Assembly (NCBI RefSeq): GCF_000409775.1
Contig: NZ_KE332391.1
Span: 235,766 to 299,765 of the forward strand
Source of the DNA: Litchfieldella anticariensis FP35 = DSM 16096
Lineage (GTDB): Bacteria > Pseudomonadota > Gammaproteobacteria > Pseudomonadales > Halomonadaceae
Length of the DNA stretch: 64,000 nucleotides
Reading direction: 5' to 3'
Every line of letters starts with the position of its first letter. Within the stretch, counting starts at the first letter, position 1. This document shows, one piece after another, positions 36,117-45,963 of the stretch. The notes below the pieces were generated by a model. The model did not search any database. It was not told the origin of the DNA and saw nothing but the letters and a program-made list of their open reading frames with translations. Both the position numbers and the translations under genes were made by a program.

Positions 36117-37510
36117 CCATGTCGATCGCCAACGTTGCCGTCATCGGTGCCGGCACCATGGGCCAAGGTATCGCCCAGCTCTTTGCCCAGCATGGTTACA
36201 CCACCTGGATTCACGATGTGCGGGACGGTGCCGCCGAGCAGGCGCGACAGCGGATCGCTCAGGCACTGGACAAACGGGTCACCAAGGGACGGATGACGAC
36301 TGAGGATGCCGCCACGGCACTGTCCCGCGTGAACGTGGCCAACTCGCTTGGGGATTTGGCCGAGGCCGACCTGGTGGTGGAAGCAGTCGTCGAAGATCTC
36401 GACGTCAAGCGTGCCCTGTTCGCCGAATTGGAAGGGCTGTGCCGCGCCGATACTTTACTGTGTACCAATACCTCGTCGCTATCGGTCACCGAGATCGCTG
36501 CCGAGCTGCACACGCCCCAACGCTTCGCCGGCCTGCACTTCTTCAACCCAGCCACCGCGATGAAGCTGGTCGAGGTCGTCAGTACCGACGCGACGACACA
36601 TAACACGCGACGGGCACTTCACGACTTCGCCCGCACACTGGGCAAGACGCCTGTCGATGTCAGCGACAGCCCGGGATTCATCGTCAACCGCTGCGCGCGC
36701 CCCTTCTACAGCGAGGCACTATGGTTGCTGGAACACGGGACCACCTCGGCAGCTACCATCGATGTCTGCCTGAAGAGTGGCGGCGGCTTTCCCCTCGGCC
36801 CATTTGAGCTGATCGACCTGGTGGGCCTCGATATCAGCCTGCGAGCCACCGAAACCGTCTGGCGGGCCTTCGACCACCACCCTCGTTTTCGTCCCTCGCC
36901 GCTGGTGGCCGACAAGGTGGCGACCGGCCAGTTGGGCCGCAAGAGTGGCGCGGGCTTCTACCACTATGGCGATGATCATGATGAAGAACTCTCCCCTCTC
37001 GCACCGCCTGGGGTCACCTCGGTAGAGGAAGTGATCGCGCATCTACCTGACGATTTAGCACAGCGGTGCCAGGTCAGTGATGGACGCACTGCCGCCGAGA
37101 TGGCCAAGGAACGCGGGCAAGCCACCATCGTCTTCGATACCCTACTGCGCCCTTGGCCCAACGACCGCCCGGCGACACTGGCCTTTGCCAGCCACGGGCT
37201 CGATGCCGTTTCTCGAGAGAAGCTGGTGGAGGCTGCGGCTGGCCAGGGGGTTCGCCTTGTCGAAATTGCCGACCGGGCGGGACTGGTCGTGCTGCGCGTC
37301 GCCGCCATGCTGGTCAACGAGGCCCGCTTCGCCCTGGATGAAGGCATCGCCAGCGCCGACGACATGGATACCGCCATGCGCCTGGGGCTGAATTTTGCGC
37401 TTGGCCCCTGGAAAATGCTCGAGCGGCTGGGTACCGAACGCATTCGCACCACACTCGAACGCGCCGCCGAAGAAGACGGCTCCGGGCGCTATGTACCTGC
37501 CGCCTCTTGA
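36113..37510 (+). CDS. 3-hydroxyacyl-CoA dehydrogenase
   Basis: NAD-dependent dehydrogenase of 465 residues, shorter than typical PaaH-type proteins of about 500. The Rossmann motif VIGAGTMGQGIAQLFAQHG, NTSSLSVTEIAAELHTPQRFAGLHFFNP (catalytic His and Asn), VDVSDSPGFIVNRCARPFYSEAL and a second C-terminal HAD half (MLVNEARFALDEGIASADDMDTAMRLGLNFALGPWKML) are visible. The ATG at 36113 overlaps the hydratase stop (ATGA); a second ATG at 36119 is possible. The middle region of about 60 residues has no recognised motif. Confidence 0.92.
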   Translation: MTMSIANVAVIGAGTMGQGIAQLFAQHGYTTWIHDVRDGAAEQARQRIAQALDKRVTKGRMTTEDAATALSRVNVANSLGDLAEADLVVEAVVEDLDVKRALFAELEGLCRADTLLCTNTSSLSVTEIAAELHTPQRFAGLHFFNPATAMKLVEVVSTDATTHNTRRALHDFARTLGKTPVDVSDSPGFIVNRCARPFYSEALWLLEHGTTSAATIDVCLKSGGGFPLGPFELIDLVGLDISLRATETVWRAFDHHPRFRPSPLVADKVATGQLGRKSGAGFYHYGDDHDEELSPLAPPGVTSVEEVIAHLPDDLAQRCQVSDGRTAAEMAKERGQATIVFDTLLRPWPNDRPATLAFASHGLDAVSREKLVEAAAGQGVRLVEIADRAGLVVLRVAAMLVNEARFALDEGIASADDMDTAMRLGLNFALGPWKMLERLGTERIRTTLERAAEEDGSGRYVPAAS

Positions 37511-37614
37511 TCACATCAAGCACTCGTGTCTTCGGGCCCGGCCTGCATTACCTTTCATTGACCTAGCGCAAGTCTTCTCTCGCCATTCCTGGGCTACAGT
37601 AACGGAACCGCTGA

Positions 37615-39603
37615 ATGAAGTGGCCTGCCCTGCTTGCGCGGCTCGCTCCTGCCGATGAAACGAGTTCGAGGTCTTCCGTGGACAAGAAACATCAGTTCAA
37701 TGTGCTGTACGTGTTCGCTGCTGTTCTGCTGTTCCTGGTGTTTCAGAATGCCTACCACAGCTGGCAGTCCGTCGAACCGATCCCTTACTCGGAGTTCACC
37801 CGACTGCTGGAAGCAGGCAAGATCGACGAAATCAAGGTCGGCACCGATCGTCTCACCGGCACCTTCAGGTCTCCGCAACCCGATGGGCGCACTGCCTTCA
37901 CCACCAACCGTGTCGACCCCGGTCTAGCCGATGAGTTATCACGCTACGATGTCACCTACAACGGCAGCGTAGAGAACACCTTTTTCGCCACCATCCTGTC
38001 ATGGGTGCTACCGATCCTGTTCTTCTTTGTGATCTGGTCCTTCCTGATTCGCCGTATGACCAGCGGTTCGGGAATGGGCGGCATGATGACGCTGGGCAAG
38101 TCCAAGGCCAAGGTGTACGTGGAGACCGCCACCAAGGTGACATTCGAGGATGTCGCCGGCGTCGACGAGGCCAAGCGCGAGCTTCAGGAAGTCGTGGAAT
38201 TCCTGCGCGACCCGCAGCGCTATGGCCGGCTCGGTGCCCGAATCCCCAAGGGAATCCTGCTGGTCGGCCCGCCGGGTACCGGCAAGACGCTGCTGGCCCG
38301 TGCCGTAGCGGGGGAAGCCGGAGTGCCGTTCTTCTCCATTTCGGGCTCTGAGTTCGTCGAGATGTTCGTCGGTGTTGGCGCCGCCCGGGTCCGGGACCTG
38401 TTCGAACAGGCCGCCAAGGCCAAGCCATGTATCATCTTCATCGACGAACTGGATGCCTTGGGCCGGGCAAGGGGCGCCGGCATACCAGGCGGCGGGCATG
38501 ACGAGAAGGAGCAGACCCTCAACCAGTTGCTGACCGAACTCGACGGCTTCGACCCCTCGTCGGGCATCGTGCTGCTCGCGGCCACCAACCGACCGGAGAT
38601 ACTGGACCCAGCGCTGCTGCGCGCCGGGCGCTTCGACCGTCAGGTGCTGGTCGACCGTCCCGAACGCCAGGGGCGCATCGCCATTCTCAAGGTACATATC
38701 GGCAGGATCAGCAAACTGGCCCCCGATGTCGACCTGGACCACATCGCCTCGCTAACCCCGGGCTTCACCGGTGCCGATCTCGCCAATCTGGTTAACGAGG
38801 CGGCACTGCTGGCCACACGTCGCGATGCCGAGGCGGTCAGCATGGCGGACTTCACCAACGCCATCGAACGCATCGTGGCTGGCTTGGAAAAGAAGAGCCG
38901 GCTGCTCAACCCCCTGGAGCGCAAGGTCGTGGCCTACCACGAGATGGGCCATGCCCTGGTCGCCGCCTCACTGCCGGGCATGGATCCGGTGCACAAGGTG
39001 TCGATCATTCCGCGTGGCGTGGGGGCACTGGGCTATACCATTCAACGGCCGACGGAAGATCGTTTCCTGCAAACCACCGCGGACCTCAAGAATCGCATGG
39101 CTGTGTTGATGGGCGGACGGGCCGCCGAGAGGCTGATCTTCGAGGAGGTGTCTACCGGCGCCGCCGACGACTTGGCCAAGATAACGGATATCGCCCGGCG
39201 TATGGTCACACATTTCGGCATGGCCGATGGCGATGTCCAGGTCGTCTACGAGGAGGAGCGACAAGCCTTTCTGGGCGATACCTACGGCATCGCCAGTCCC
39301 AAGCAGTATTCCGAGGCTACGGCTCGTGAAATCGACCTCGCGGTGCTCAAGCTCGTCGACGAAGCCTTCACTCGTGCCATGCAAACTCTCGAGGGACGTC
39401 TGGCGGACCTGCATGCCGGGGCCACCTTGTTGCTCGAGCGCGAGACGCTCACCGCCGAGGAGTTTCCTCCCATCAAGCCTCGTGTCGAAGGCACGTTGCC
39501 ATCCCATGGCGCTGACCATCTCCCGGTCGTCAGCGAGAAGGCCGATGAAGTGGATCCAACTACCACTGATCCGATCATTGGCTACAAGCGCCAAGAAGGG
39601 TAA
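37615..39603 (+). CDS. FtsH-family membrane AAA+ zinc protease (paralogue)
   Basis: ATP-dependent membrane protease of 662 residues. Two N-terminal membrane helices (about 29-45 and 125-145) flank a short periplasmic segment. The AAA domain has Walker A GPPGTGKT (about 218-225), Walker [13 protein letters not shown], pore-loop [10 protein letters not shown] and second-region-of-homology [20 protein letters not shown]. The zinc motif reads HEMGH (about 442-446) where most FtsH have HEAGH; the catalytic Glu and both His remain. It is unlinked to rlmE/folP, so it is likely a second FtsH. A GTG at 37678 with GAGG upstream is an alternative start. The PHA synthase gene follows after 5 bp. Confidence 0.9.
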   Translation: MKWPALLARLAPADETSSRSSVDKKHQFNVLYVFAAVLLFLVFQNAYHSWQSVEPIPYSEFTRLLEAGKIDEIKVGTDRLTGTFRSPQPDGRTAFTTNRVDPGLADELSRYDVTYNGSVENTFFATILSWVLPILFFFVIWSFLIRRMTSGSGMGGMMTLGKSKAKVYVETATKVTFEDVAGVDEAKRELQEVVEFLRDPQRYGRLGARIPKGILLVGPPGTGKTLLARAVAGEAGVPFFSISGSEFVEMFVGVGAARVRDLFEQAAKAKPCIIFIDELDALGRARGAGIPGGGHDEKEQTLNQLLTELDGFDPSSGIVLLAATNRPEILDPALLRAGRFDRQVLVDRPERQGRIAILKVHIGRISKLAPDVDLDHIASLTPGFTGADLANLVNEAALLATRRDAEAVSMADFTNAIERIVAGLEKKSRLLNPLERKVVAYHEMGHALVAASLPGMDPVHKVSIIPRGVGALGYTIQRPTEDRFLQTTADLKNRMAVLMGGRAAERLIFEEVSTGAADDLAKITDIARRMVTHFGMADGDVQVVYEEERQAFLGDTYGIASPKQYSEATAREIDLAVLKLVDEAFTRAMQTLEGRLADLHAGATLLLERETLTAEEFPPIKPRVEGTLPSHGADHLPVVSEKADEVDPTTTDPIIGYKRQEG

Positions 39604-39608
39604 TTGGC

Positions 39609-41337
39609 ATGTTTCAGGACGATGGCCAGAACGAGAATGTCGATCGCGTGATACGTGCGTCGCTGGCGCAACTGACGAATGACATTTCACCGGCGGCACT
39701 CATGCTGACCTATGTGGACTGGCTCTCCAGTCTCGCCGCTTCTCCAGGCAAACAGATGTCGCTAATCCAGAAGGCGCTCAAGAAGCAGTTCCGCTTGTCT
39801 GCCTGGGCCGCTCAATCGGCATTCGATTCCAGCGCCGAGCCCTGCATCGAACCGCTGCCCCAGGACCGTCGTTTCCGGCACGAGTCATGGCGATCGTTTC
39901 CCTACAACGTCATCTATCAAGGATTTCTGCTGCACCAGCAATGGTGGTTCAATGCCACCACCGGGTTACGTGGGCTTTCCCCTCATCATGAACAGGCCCT
40001 CGAATTCGGTGCACGCCAATGGCTGGATATGTGGGCGCCATCCAACTTTCCGCTCACCAACCCCCAGGGTGCTGCGCAAGACCTTCGATAGTGGCGGTAC
40101 CAACCTGATCCAGGGCTGGCATCACCTTGTCGATGACTGGCAGCGCAACATGCTCGGCAAGAAACCCGCCGGGGCCGAGGACTACGTCGTGGGCGGTAAT
40201 GTCGGCGTCACGCCCGGGAAGGTGGTGTTCCGCAACCACCTGATCGAACTGATTCAGTACGCTCCTACGACGTCGCAAGTGCATGCAGAGCCCGTACTGA
40301 TCGTCCCCGCCTGGGTCATGAAGTACTACATCCTGGACCTCTCGCCGCACAACTCCCTCGTCAAATACCTGGTCGACCAGGGACACACCGTCTTCATGAT
40401 TTCCTGGCGCAATCCCACTAGTGAGGATCGCGACCTCGGACTGGACGACTATCGTCGTCAGGGCATCATGGACAGCCTGGAAGTAGTTGGCGCCTTGAGT
40501 CCCGATGCGAAGGTGCATGCCGTGGGTTACTGTCTCGGCGGCACGCTGCTTGCCATTGCAGCAGCCGCCATGGCACAGGATGGAGACGAACGCTTGGCCT
40601 CCATCACCATGTTCGCTGCCCAGACCGATTTTCGGGAAGCTGGTGAGTTGATGCTATTCATCGATGACAAGCAGCTCGCCTTCCTGGAAGACGTGATGTG
40701 GGCACAGGGCGTTCTCGATACCCGGCAAATGGCCGGTGCATTTCAACTGCTGCGTTCGAACGACCTGATCTGGTCACGCATGGTCAACAGCTACCTGCTG
40801 GGAGAACGTCAACCCATGAACGACCTCATGGCCTGGAATGCCGATGCTACCCGTATGCCGTACCGCATGCATTCGGAGTACCTGCGGCAGCTATTTCTGA
40901 ACAACGCCCTTGCCGAGGGGCGCTTTCTGGTCGACGACAAACCGGTCACGATCAGTGACATCCGTGTGCCCATCTTTGCCGTAGGCACCGAATGGGATCA
41001 CGTCGCCCCGTGGCGCTCGACCTACAAGATCCACCTGCTGGCCGATACCCAGGAATTAGCCTTCCTGCTTACCAGCGGTGGACACAACGCTGGCATCATC
41101 AGCCCTCCCGAGGGTTCGGGACGTCATTACCGCCTGACCACGACACATGATCATGACACCTACGTGGATCCCGATCTCTGGTTGGCGCGCACGCCGGTCA
41201 ACCAAGGCTCATGGTGGCCAGCCTGGCAGGCCTGGCTGGTGGACCATTCAGGTCCCAAGACGTCTCCTCCCGAGTTGGGTTCGACGCGCTACCCTCCCTT
41301 GGGCGATGCTCCCGGTACCTATGTGCTGCAGGAGTGA
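39609..41337 (+). pseudogene. phaC: poly(3-hydroxyalkanoate) polymerase PhaC, split by a +1 frameshift
   Basis: PHA synthase that would polymerise hydroxyacyl-CoA. The N-terminal part runs 39609-40067 (153 codons, with YQGFLLHQQWWFNATTGLRG and WAPSNFPLTNP). Homology then continues in another frame from 40069 (VLRKTFDSGGTNLIQG) to the stop at 41337. One surplus base in the GGG at 40067-40069 explains the shift: removing it yields NPQVLRKTF and a protein of about 575 residues, near class I length. The catalytic set is intact: lipase-like box GYCLGG with Cys near 308, Asp in VGTEWDH and His in SGGHNAG. A sequencing error at a homopolymer, a true pseudogene, or frameshifting are all possible. Confidence 0.88.
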
Positions 41338-41463
41338 ATAGCCAGCCGCTCTCGGTTTTGCAGACCGCACTCCATTAGCCGCTGCCTATCATAATCGTGG
41401 GCAGGCGAACGATTTCCTGAGATCATTGGTCCACCATCATCGATCTCAAGTGGGACCTCATTG

Positions 41464-41682
41464 ATGCAGCAATTCTTACGTCCTCTCGCCATTCTGTCCG
41501 TCATGCTATCTCTCGCCAGCACACTAGCGGGTTGCACCGTCAATACCTATCCCGACGGCAGCCGCGAGACTGTGTGGGGGGTGCCGCAAGACACCGACGG
41601 CAACAATGCCCAATATCGTCCCGGCACCATCCGTGACGAGAACGGCGAGGTTCGCCAACAGACCGATCTGCCCGAACGCTGA
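41464..41682 (+). CDS. small lipoprotein
   Basis: A 72-residue protein with a type II signal peptide: hydrophobic stretch about 7-22 and lipobox LAGC at about 21-24, so the mature protein begins at Cys24. The rest is short and hydrophilic (NTYPDGSRETVWGVPQDTD). No family recognised. It precedes nfeD by 23 bp and may be co-transcribed with it. A TTG directly before the ATG is in frame but the ATG is preferred. Confidence 0.7.
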   Translation: MQQFLRPLAILSVMLSLASTLAGCTVNTYPDGSRETVWGVPQDTDGNNAQYRPGTIRDENGEVRQQTDLPER

Positions 41683-41705
41683 CATCTTTTCGACTCGGAG
41701 ACCGC

Positions 41706-42164
41706 ATGGACTGGACCCTGGCCCACACCTGGCTTGCCATCGCCCTGTTGCTGGGAGTGGCAGAACTCACCTCCGGCGCGTTGGTGTTGCTCGCTTTGGC
41801 CATCGCTGCCGCCTTGACTGCCCTACTGGCCTATCTGGACGTGGTATTAGCTTGGCAACTGCTAGGATTCGGAGTACTTGCCGGGCTGCTGATCCCGCTG
41901 GCGATAAAGGTGATTCGTCCCAGGTTCTCACCCCATGGTGTGGCCTACGGCACCACCGGCACCGGTGTCGAAAAGGGTCAGGAGTACCGAACCCTTAAAC
42001 GCGATTACGATGGTGCCAGCGGCGTCAAGATCAATGGTGATTTCTACCGCTTGCGCGTCGCCGGGAGTGGGGAGACCGAGCTGCCGGCCGATACCCAGGT
42101 CATCTTCCAGGAGTTCGATGGCACCACCGCCATCGTCACGTTGACATCGCAAAAGGAGCACTGA
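41706..42164 (+). CDS. NfeD-like membrane protein
   Basis: A 152-residue protein with two to three N-terminal membrane segments (about 8-66) and a C-terminal OB-fold domain (about 95-150) of the NfeD family. GGAGA lies upstream of the ATG. Such short NfeD proteins are encoded next to SPFH/stomatin-like proteins and are thought to work with them in membrane organisation or quality control. The SPFH gene begins 2 bp after its stop. Confidence 0.88.
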   Translation: MDWTLAHTWLAIALLLGVAELTSGALVLLALAIAAALTALLAYLDVVLAWQLLGFGVLAGLLIPLAIKVIRPRFSPHGVAYGTTGTGVEKGQEYRTLKRDYDGASGVKINGDFYRLRVAGSGETELPADTQVIFQEFDGTTAIVTLTSQKEH

Positions 42165-42166
42165 AC

Positions 42167-43207
42167 ATGGAGTTTCCCGTGAGCCCGGGTCTGATACTCG
42201 CCCTGATCGTCGTCGTTCTCGGTATCGTGATCATCGTCAAGGGGCTGGTGATCGTTCGCCAGTCGGAGGTGATGGTGATCGAGCGACTGGGGTCGTTCAA
42301 TCGGGTGTTGGAGAGCGGTATCAACATCATTATTCCGTTCATCGAACAGCCACGCGCTATCACCATGATCCGCTACAAGAAGCTAGGCGAGGAATTCCAT
42401 CCACTCACCAGCGACGAAACTCGCATCGATAGACGCGAAACGGTGATGGACTTTCCCGGTCAGCCGGTGGTGACCACCGACAACGTGACCGTGACGATCA
42501 ACGGCGCTCTCTACTTCCAGATCATCGACCCGAGGCGTGCCGTCTACGAAGTCGAGAACATGAGCCAAGCGGTAGAGATATTGGCCAAGACCACCCTCCG
42601 CTCCGTGGTCGGCAAGATGGAACTCGACAAGCTGTTCGAGTCGCGTGCCGAGGTCAACAATGAGATCCAAGCTGCCATGGAGGAACCCGCCTCCAAGTGG
42701 GGCGTCAAGATCTCACGGGTCGAGGTGCAAGACATCGCCATGCCTGAAGAAGTGGAACAAGCCATGCGCCTGCAGATGGCTGCCGAGCGCAAGCGTCGTG
42801 CCACCGTCACCGAAGCCGAAGGCGAGAAGGCCGCCGCCATTGCCAAGGCCCAGGGCCAGCGCGAGTCGGCGATTCTCAATGCCCAAGGCGACAAGGAGTC
42901 CGCCATCCTGCGCGCCCAAGGCGAGCAGGAGTCGATCAAGCTGGTGTTGAACGCCATCGGCGACAGCGAGGAAAACAAGCGCACCGTGGTCGGCTACCTG
43001 TTGGGCCAGAGCTACATCAAGGCCCTGCCAACCATGGCCCAGGATGGCGAACGGGTCTTCGTGCCCTACGAGTCCTCCGCCCTGCTCGGCTCGATGGGCA
43101 TGTTCCGCGAGATGGCCGGCTCGCCGGAAGACGTGGTCTCGCAGCACCTCAAGCGCAACGGCCTGCGTGGTGGGATCGTTGGCGGCGCCGCAGCCTCGGG
43201 AAGCTGA
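42167..43207 (+). CDS. SPFH/stomatin-like protein (QmcA/paraslipin type)
   Basis: A 346-residue protein with one N-terminal membrane segment (about 6-27) and an SPFH/Band 7 domain (VRQSEVMVIERLGSFNRVLESGINIIIPFIE, about 28-60, to ISRVEVQDIAMPEEVEQAM near 200). A helical Ala/Glu-rich region follows in which AQGxxESAIL-type units recur (about 225-260). The arrangement matches YbbK/QmcA and the nfeD partner in front. AGGAG precedes the ATG. It probably forms large membrane-bound oligomers. Confidence 0.9.
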   Translation: MEFPVSPGLILALIVVVLGIVIIVKGLVIVRQSEVMVIERLGSFNRVLESGINIIIPFIEQPRAITMIRYKKLGEEFHPLTSDETRIDRRETVMDFPGQPVVTTDNVTVTINGALYFQIIDPRRAVYEVENMSQAVEILAKTTLRSVVGKMELDKLFESRAEVNNEIQAAMEEPASKWGVKISRVEVQDIAMPEEVEQAMRLQMAAERKRRATVTEAEGEKAAAIAKAQGQRESAILNAQGDKESAILRAQGEQESIKLVLNAIGDSEENKRTVVGYLLGQSYIKALPTMAQDGERVFVPYESSALLGSMGMFREMAGSPEDVVSQHLKRNGLRGGIVGGAAASGS

Positions 43208-43223
43208 TCCATGGCCCGACCAC

Positions 43224-43709
43224 TCAGGTCGGGCCGACGGTCAAGGCACGCGTCATGATGGTTACCTCTTCGCCGCGATAGGACAGTGACTCGTGATCCT
43301 GCCAACCAAGTCGGCAATAGAGCGCCTGTTGATCCGGTGTGAAGAGATAGAAACGTTCCATACCACACTCCCGCGCCTCGTGCTCGACCCGCTGCACGAG
43401 ACGCGAGGCGATGCCCTGCCCACGCCACTCGGGAAGCACGAACACCGACGCCAACCACGGCGTCAACTCACGGCGAACGCTCAAATCGTCCTCGACCAGG
43501 CTCGCCGTACCCACGGGGCGGTCATCATGCATCGCCACGAATACCGAGGGCACGCCAGCATCGCCACACTGGGCGATGAAGGCCTTGCAATACATCTCGG
43601 CCGATTCTTCGGGATGTAGATATCCCCACTCGGCGTAGGTCCACCTTGCCACAGTCGACGCATGAGGCGAATCAGCGGTCAGCCGCAAAATTTCCAGGGG
43701 ATGACTCAT
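43224..43709 (-). CDS. GNAT-family N-acetyltransferase
   Basis: A 161-residue acetyltransferase. The acetyl-CoA-binding motif A is LASVFVLPEWRGQGIASRLVQRVEHEAR (about 84-111, core RGQGIA), followed by RFYLFTPDQQALYCRLGW, typical of the C-terminal GNAT strands. Substrate cannot be predicted. It is convergent with the SPFH gene (16-bp gap) and divergent from the YhfG/Fic pair. Confidence 0.88.
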   Translation of the reverse strand: MSHPLEILRLTADSPHASTVARWTYAEWGYLHPEESAEMYCKAFIAQCGDAGVPSVFVAMHDDRPVGTASLVEDDLSVRRELTPWLASVFVLPEWRGQGIASRLVQRVEHEARECGMERFYLFTPDQQALYCRLGWQDHESLSYRGEEVTIMTRALTVGPT

Positions 43710-43792
43710 GCAAGCATTCTCTAGTTACGTGGTTTTGTGCACTTGAAAAGGCAATACGGTAAAATAAGGCAAAACACTGGCGAGGGTTTCCG

Positions 43793-43957
43793 ATGACGCA
43801 TGTGTCCCTGAAAACCAAGCAAGCCTATTTCACCAAGGTGAAACGAGCCAATTACGCGGCCAGCATGCGGCTCGAAGGTTTTAGCGTCACTTCAGAGTCC
43901 TATCCCACAGCCAGCAAAGCGGCAATCCTGGAAAAATACCGCCGCCGCGACTCCTGA
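43793..43957 (+). CDS. yhfG: YhfG-family small protein, probable antitoxin of the adjacent Fic
   Basis: A basic 54-residue protein. The helix-rich sequence with KTKQAYFTKVKRANYAASMRLEGF resembles E. coli YhfG, a short antitoxin-like protein encoded directly before fic. The stop TGA overlaps the fic ATG (TGATG), so the two are coupled. No (S/T)xxxE(G/N) inhibitory motif was confirmed by eye; RLEGF (about 32-36) is a possible part of one. GAGGG lies about 8 nt upstream of the ATG. Confidence 0.75.
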   Translation: MTHVSLKTKQAYFTKVKRANYAASMRLEGFSVTSESYPTASKAAILEKYRRRDS

Positions 43958-44562
43958 TGGACAAGTACGGCTCAGGGCAGGATCCCTATTGCTATGAAGG
44001 GACTTCCACTCTCCGCAATCTGCTCGACATCCACGATGATAAGACCCTTGAGGCAGCGGAACGCGAGTTAACGCTGCTGGCCGCCGAAGCAATCCAATTC
44101 TCACCGCCGCCTTACGACCTGGCCTATCTGCAAGAACTGCATCGGCAGCTATTTGGCGATCTCTATCCCTGGGCAGGACAGATTCGCACCATCGATATCT
44201 CGAAAGGAGAGACGCGATTTTGCAATGTGCAACGCGTCGAGCCCGAAACCCACAAGCTCTTTAGCCATTTAGCACAGAACGACGACTTCACGAACCTTAA
44301 ACGCAACCGTCTTGTCACGGCAATAGCCGAGCTTTATGGAGACCTGAACGTTATCCATCCCTTCAGGGAGGGCAATGGCAGGGCCCAACGCTTGCTCTTC
44401 GAGCATATCGTTATCAATTGCGGCTACGAGATTTCCTGGGATGGTATCGACCAGCAAGAGTGGCTCGATGCCAATATCGCGGCCTATTACTGCGATTATG
44501 GCCCCATGACTGCCGTCTTCGAACGCAGTATTGGCCAGCCGTTGGATGAAGTCATTACCTGA
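43957..44562 (+). CDS. fic: Fic-domain protein, probable AMP-transferase toxin
   Basis: Fic proteins transfer AMP or other nucleotide moieties to target proteins. The 201-residue protein has an intact active-site motif HPFREGNGR at 134-142, with the catalytic His, metal-binding Glu and anion-binding Arg, and the flap region GETRFCNVQRVEP (about 88-100). No inhibitory helix is fused at either end, consistent with inhibition by the separate upstream YhfG-like protein (class I arrangement). The length equals that of E. coli Fic (about 200). Targets are unknown. Confidence 0.9.
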   Translation: MDKYGSGQDPYCYEGTSTLRNLLDIHDDKTLEAAERELTLLAAEAIQFSPPPYDLAYLQELHRQLFGDLYPWAGQIRTIDISKGETRFCNVQRVEPETHKLFSHLAQNDDFTNLKRNRLVTAIAELYGDLNVIHPFREGNGRAQRLLFEHIVINCGYEISWDGIDQQEWLDANIAAYYCDYGPMTAVFERSIGQPLDEVIT

Positions 44563-44566
44563 CCCC

Positions 44567-44600
44567 TAAAAACCACCCCTGCATGAGGTACCGATGCAGG
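44567..44600 (-). terminator. terminator after astB
   Basis: Read leftward, CCTGCAT (44600-44594) pairs with ATGCAGG (44584-44578). GGTGG and then a run of five T follow (A-run near 44568-44572). It lies between convergent fic and astB and would end the arginine operon. Confidence 0.6.
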
Positions 44601-44622
44601 AATGGTCTTCTGTATGTTCTTG

Positions 44623-45963
44623 TCAGACCAACTGGAACGGATACACCGAGCCGATCTGCAGGATCCGGGTCAGTTCGTCCAAGGCGGTCAGGGTTTCCTC
44701 GGCAAGCTGAGGGTCGGCAAGGTCTTCCGGCGCCAGGCGGTCGCGATAGTGACGTTCGACCCAGGCGGTGAGTTCGCCATACAACGCTTCGTCGAGCAGT
44801 ACCCGGCCGGAGAGCGCATCACGCTCAGCATTGCTGAGCGCCACCCGCAGTCGCAGACAGGCGGGACCACCACCATTGCGCATGCTTTGCTTGACGTCCT
44901 TGACCAGCACTTCGCTGATCGGGTTGGGGCCGGCCAGTAGCAGGTCCTGGATGGTCCGCCACACATCCTCGTTCTCCTGGCACTCGCCGGGCACCACCAG
45001 GGCCATGGAGCCGTCGGGCTTGGAAAGCAGTTGCGAGTTGAACAGGTAGGACGCTACGGCATCGTCGAGACTGACCGCCTCGACGGGCACTCGTACCGGG
45101 ATCAATGGTGCGGCCATTTTCCGGCGTAACTCGTCAAGCGTCTTCTGCTCGTCGAGAAAGGCCATCTCGTGGTAAAGCAACACCGGCCCATTACCCACGG
45201 CGATCACGTCATTGTGGAATACCCCAGCATCGATGGCATCTGGATGTTGTTGGGCGAATACCACTTGAGCCTCGACCAATCCATGCTGACGAACGATGGC
45301 CTGACTCGCTTCCAGGGTCTGGCGGGCCGGGAACCGCTTTGGCTCTCTCTTGCCGCCAAACGCCTGGCGACCATAGACGAACAAGTGCACGCCGGGCTCG
45401 CCATGCTCGCCACACAAGCGGGTATGGTTGGCTGCGCCTTCGTCGGAAAACGCCGGCGTCGCCGGCAGCACCGGATGGTGGGCGAATCGCGTCTCATCGC
45501 GGAAGATCGCCGCCAAAACCCGGCCAGTGGTTTCCGGCTCCAGGTAACGGTGGAAGCTCGACTGCAGATTGGCTGGGGTGAAGTGCACCCGGCCGTCCGG
45601 TGCATCGACGCTTGGCGTGACGGTGCCAGCATTGGCCGTCCACATGCTCGAGGCTGAGCACACCGCGCGCAGGATCTGTGGTGCCTCCTTGGCGGCGCGG
45701 GTGAGCACTTCGGCGTTGCTGCCGGAGAAACCCAGCGCCCGCAGTGCACCCAGATCGGGGCGCTGTTGGGGTGGCAGCACCCCTTGGGCGAAACCGGCGT
45801 CAAGCAGCGATTTCATCTTGGCCAGCCCCTGCAGCGCCCCCTCTTTGGGGTTCGACACCAGGCCTTCATGGCTCATTGAGGCCACATTGCCGTGGGCCAA
45901 GCCGGAATAGTTATGCGTCGGCCCTACCAAACCATCGAAATTGACTTCACGTACGCTCATCAC
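44623..45963 (-). CDS. astB: N-succinylarginine dihydrolase
   Basis: Hydrolyses N2-succinylarginine to N2-succinylornithine, CO2 and ammonia, the second step of the arginine succinyltransferase pathway. The 446-residue protein has [24 protein letters not shown] at the N-terminus, [12 protein letters not shown], the HNDVIAVGN block with catalytic His and the C-terminal [14 protein letters not shown] with the catalytic Cys. Length matches E. coli AstB (447). The start overlaps the astD stop by 4 bp (ATGA). It is last in the operon; no astE follows. Confidence 0.96.
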   Translation of the reverse strand: MMSVREVNFDGLVGPTHNYSGLAHGNVASMSHEGLVSNPKEGALQGLAKMKSLLDAGFAQGVLPPQQRPDLGALRALGFSGSNAEVLTRAAKEAPQILRAVCSASSMWTANAGTVTPSVDAPDGRVHFTPANLQSSFHRYLEPETTGRVLAAIFRDETRFAHHPVLPATPAFSDEGAANHTRLCGEHGEPGVHLFVYGRQAFGGKREPKRFPARQTLEASQAIVRQHGLVEAQVVFAQQHPDAIDAGVFHNDVIAVGNGPVLLYHEMAFLDEQKTLDELRRKMAAPLIPVRVPVEAVSLDDAVASYLFNSQLLSKPDGSMALVVPGECQENEDVWRTIQDLLLAGPNPISEVLVKDVKQSMRNGGGPACLRLRVALSNAERDALSGRVLLDEALYGELTAWVERHYRDRLAPEDLADPQLAEETLTALDELTRILQIGSVYPFQLV

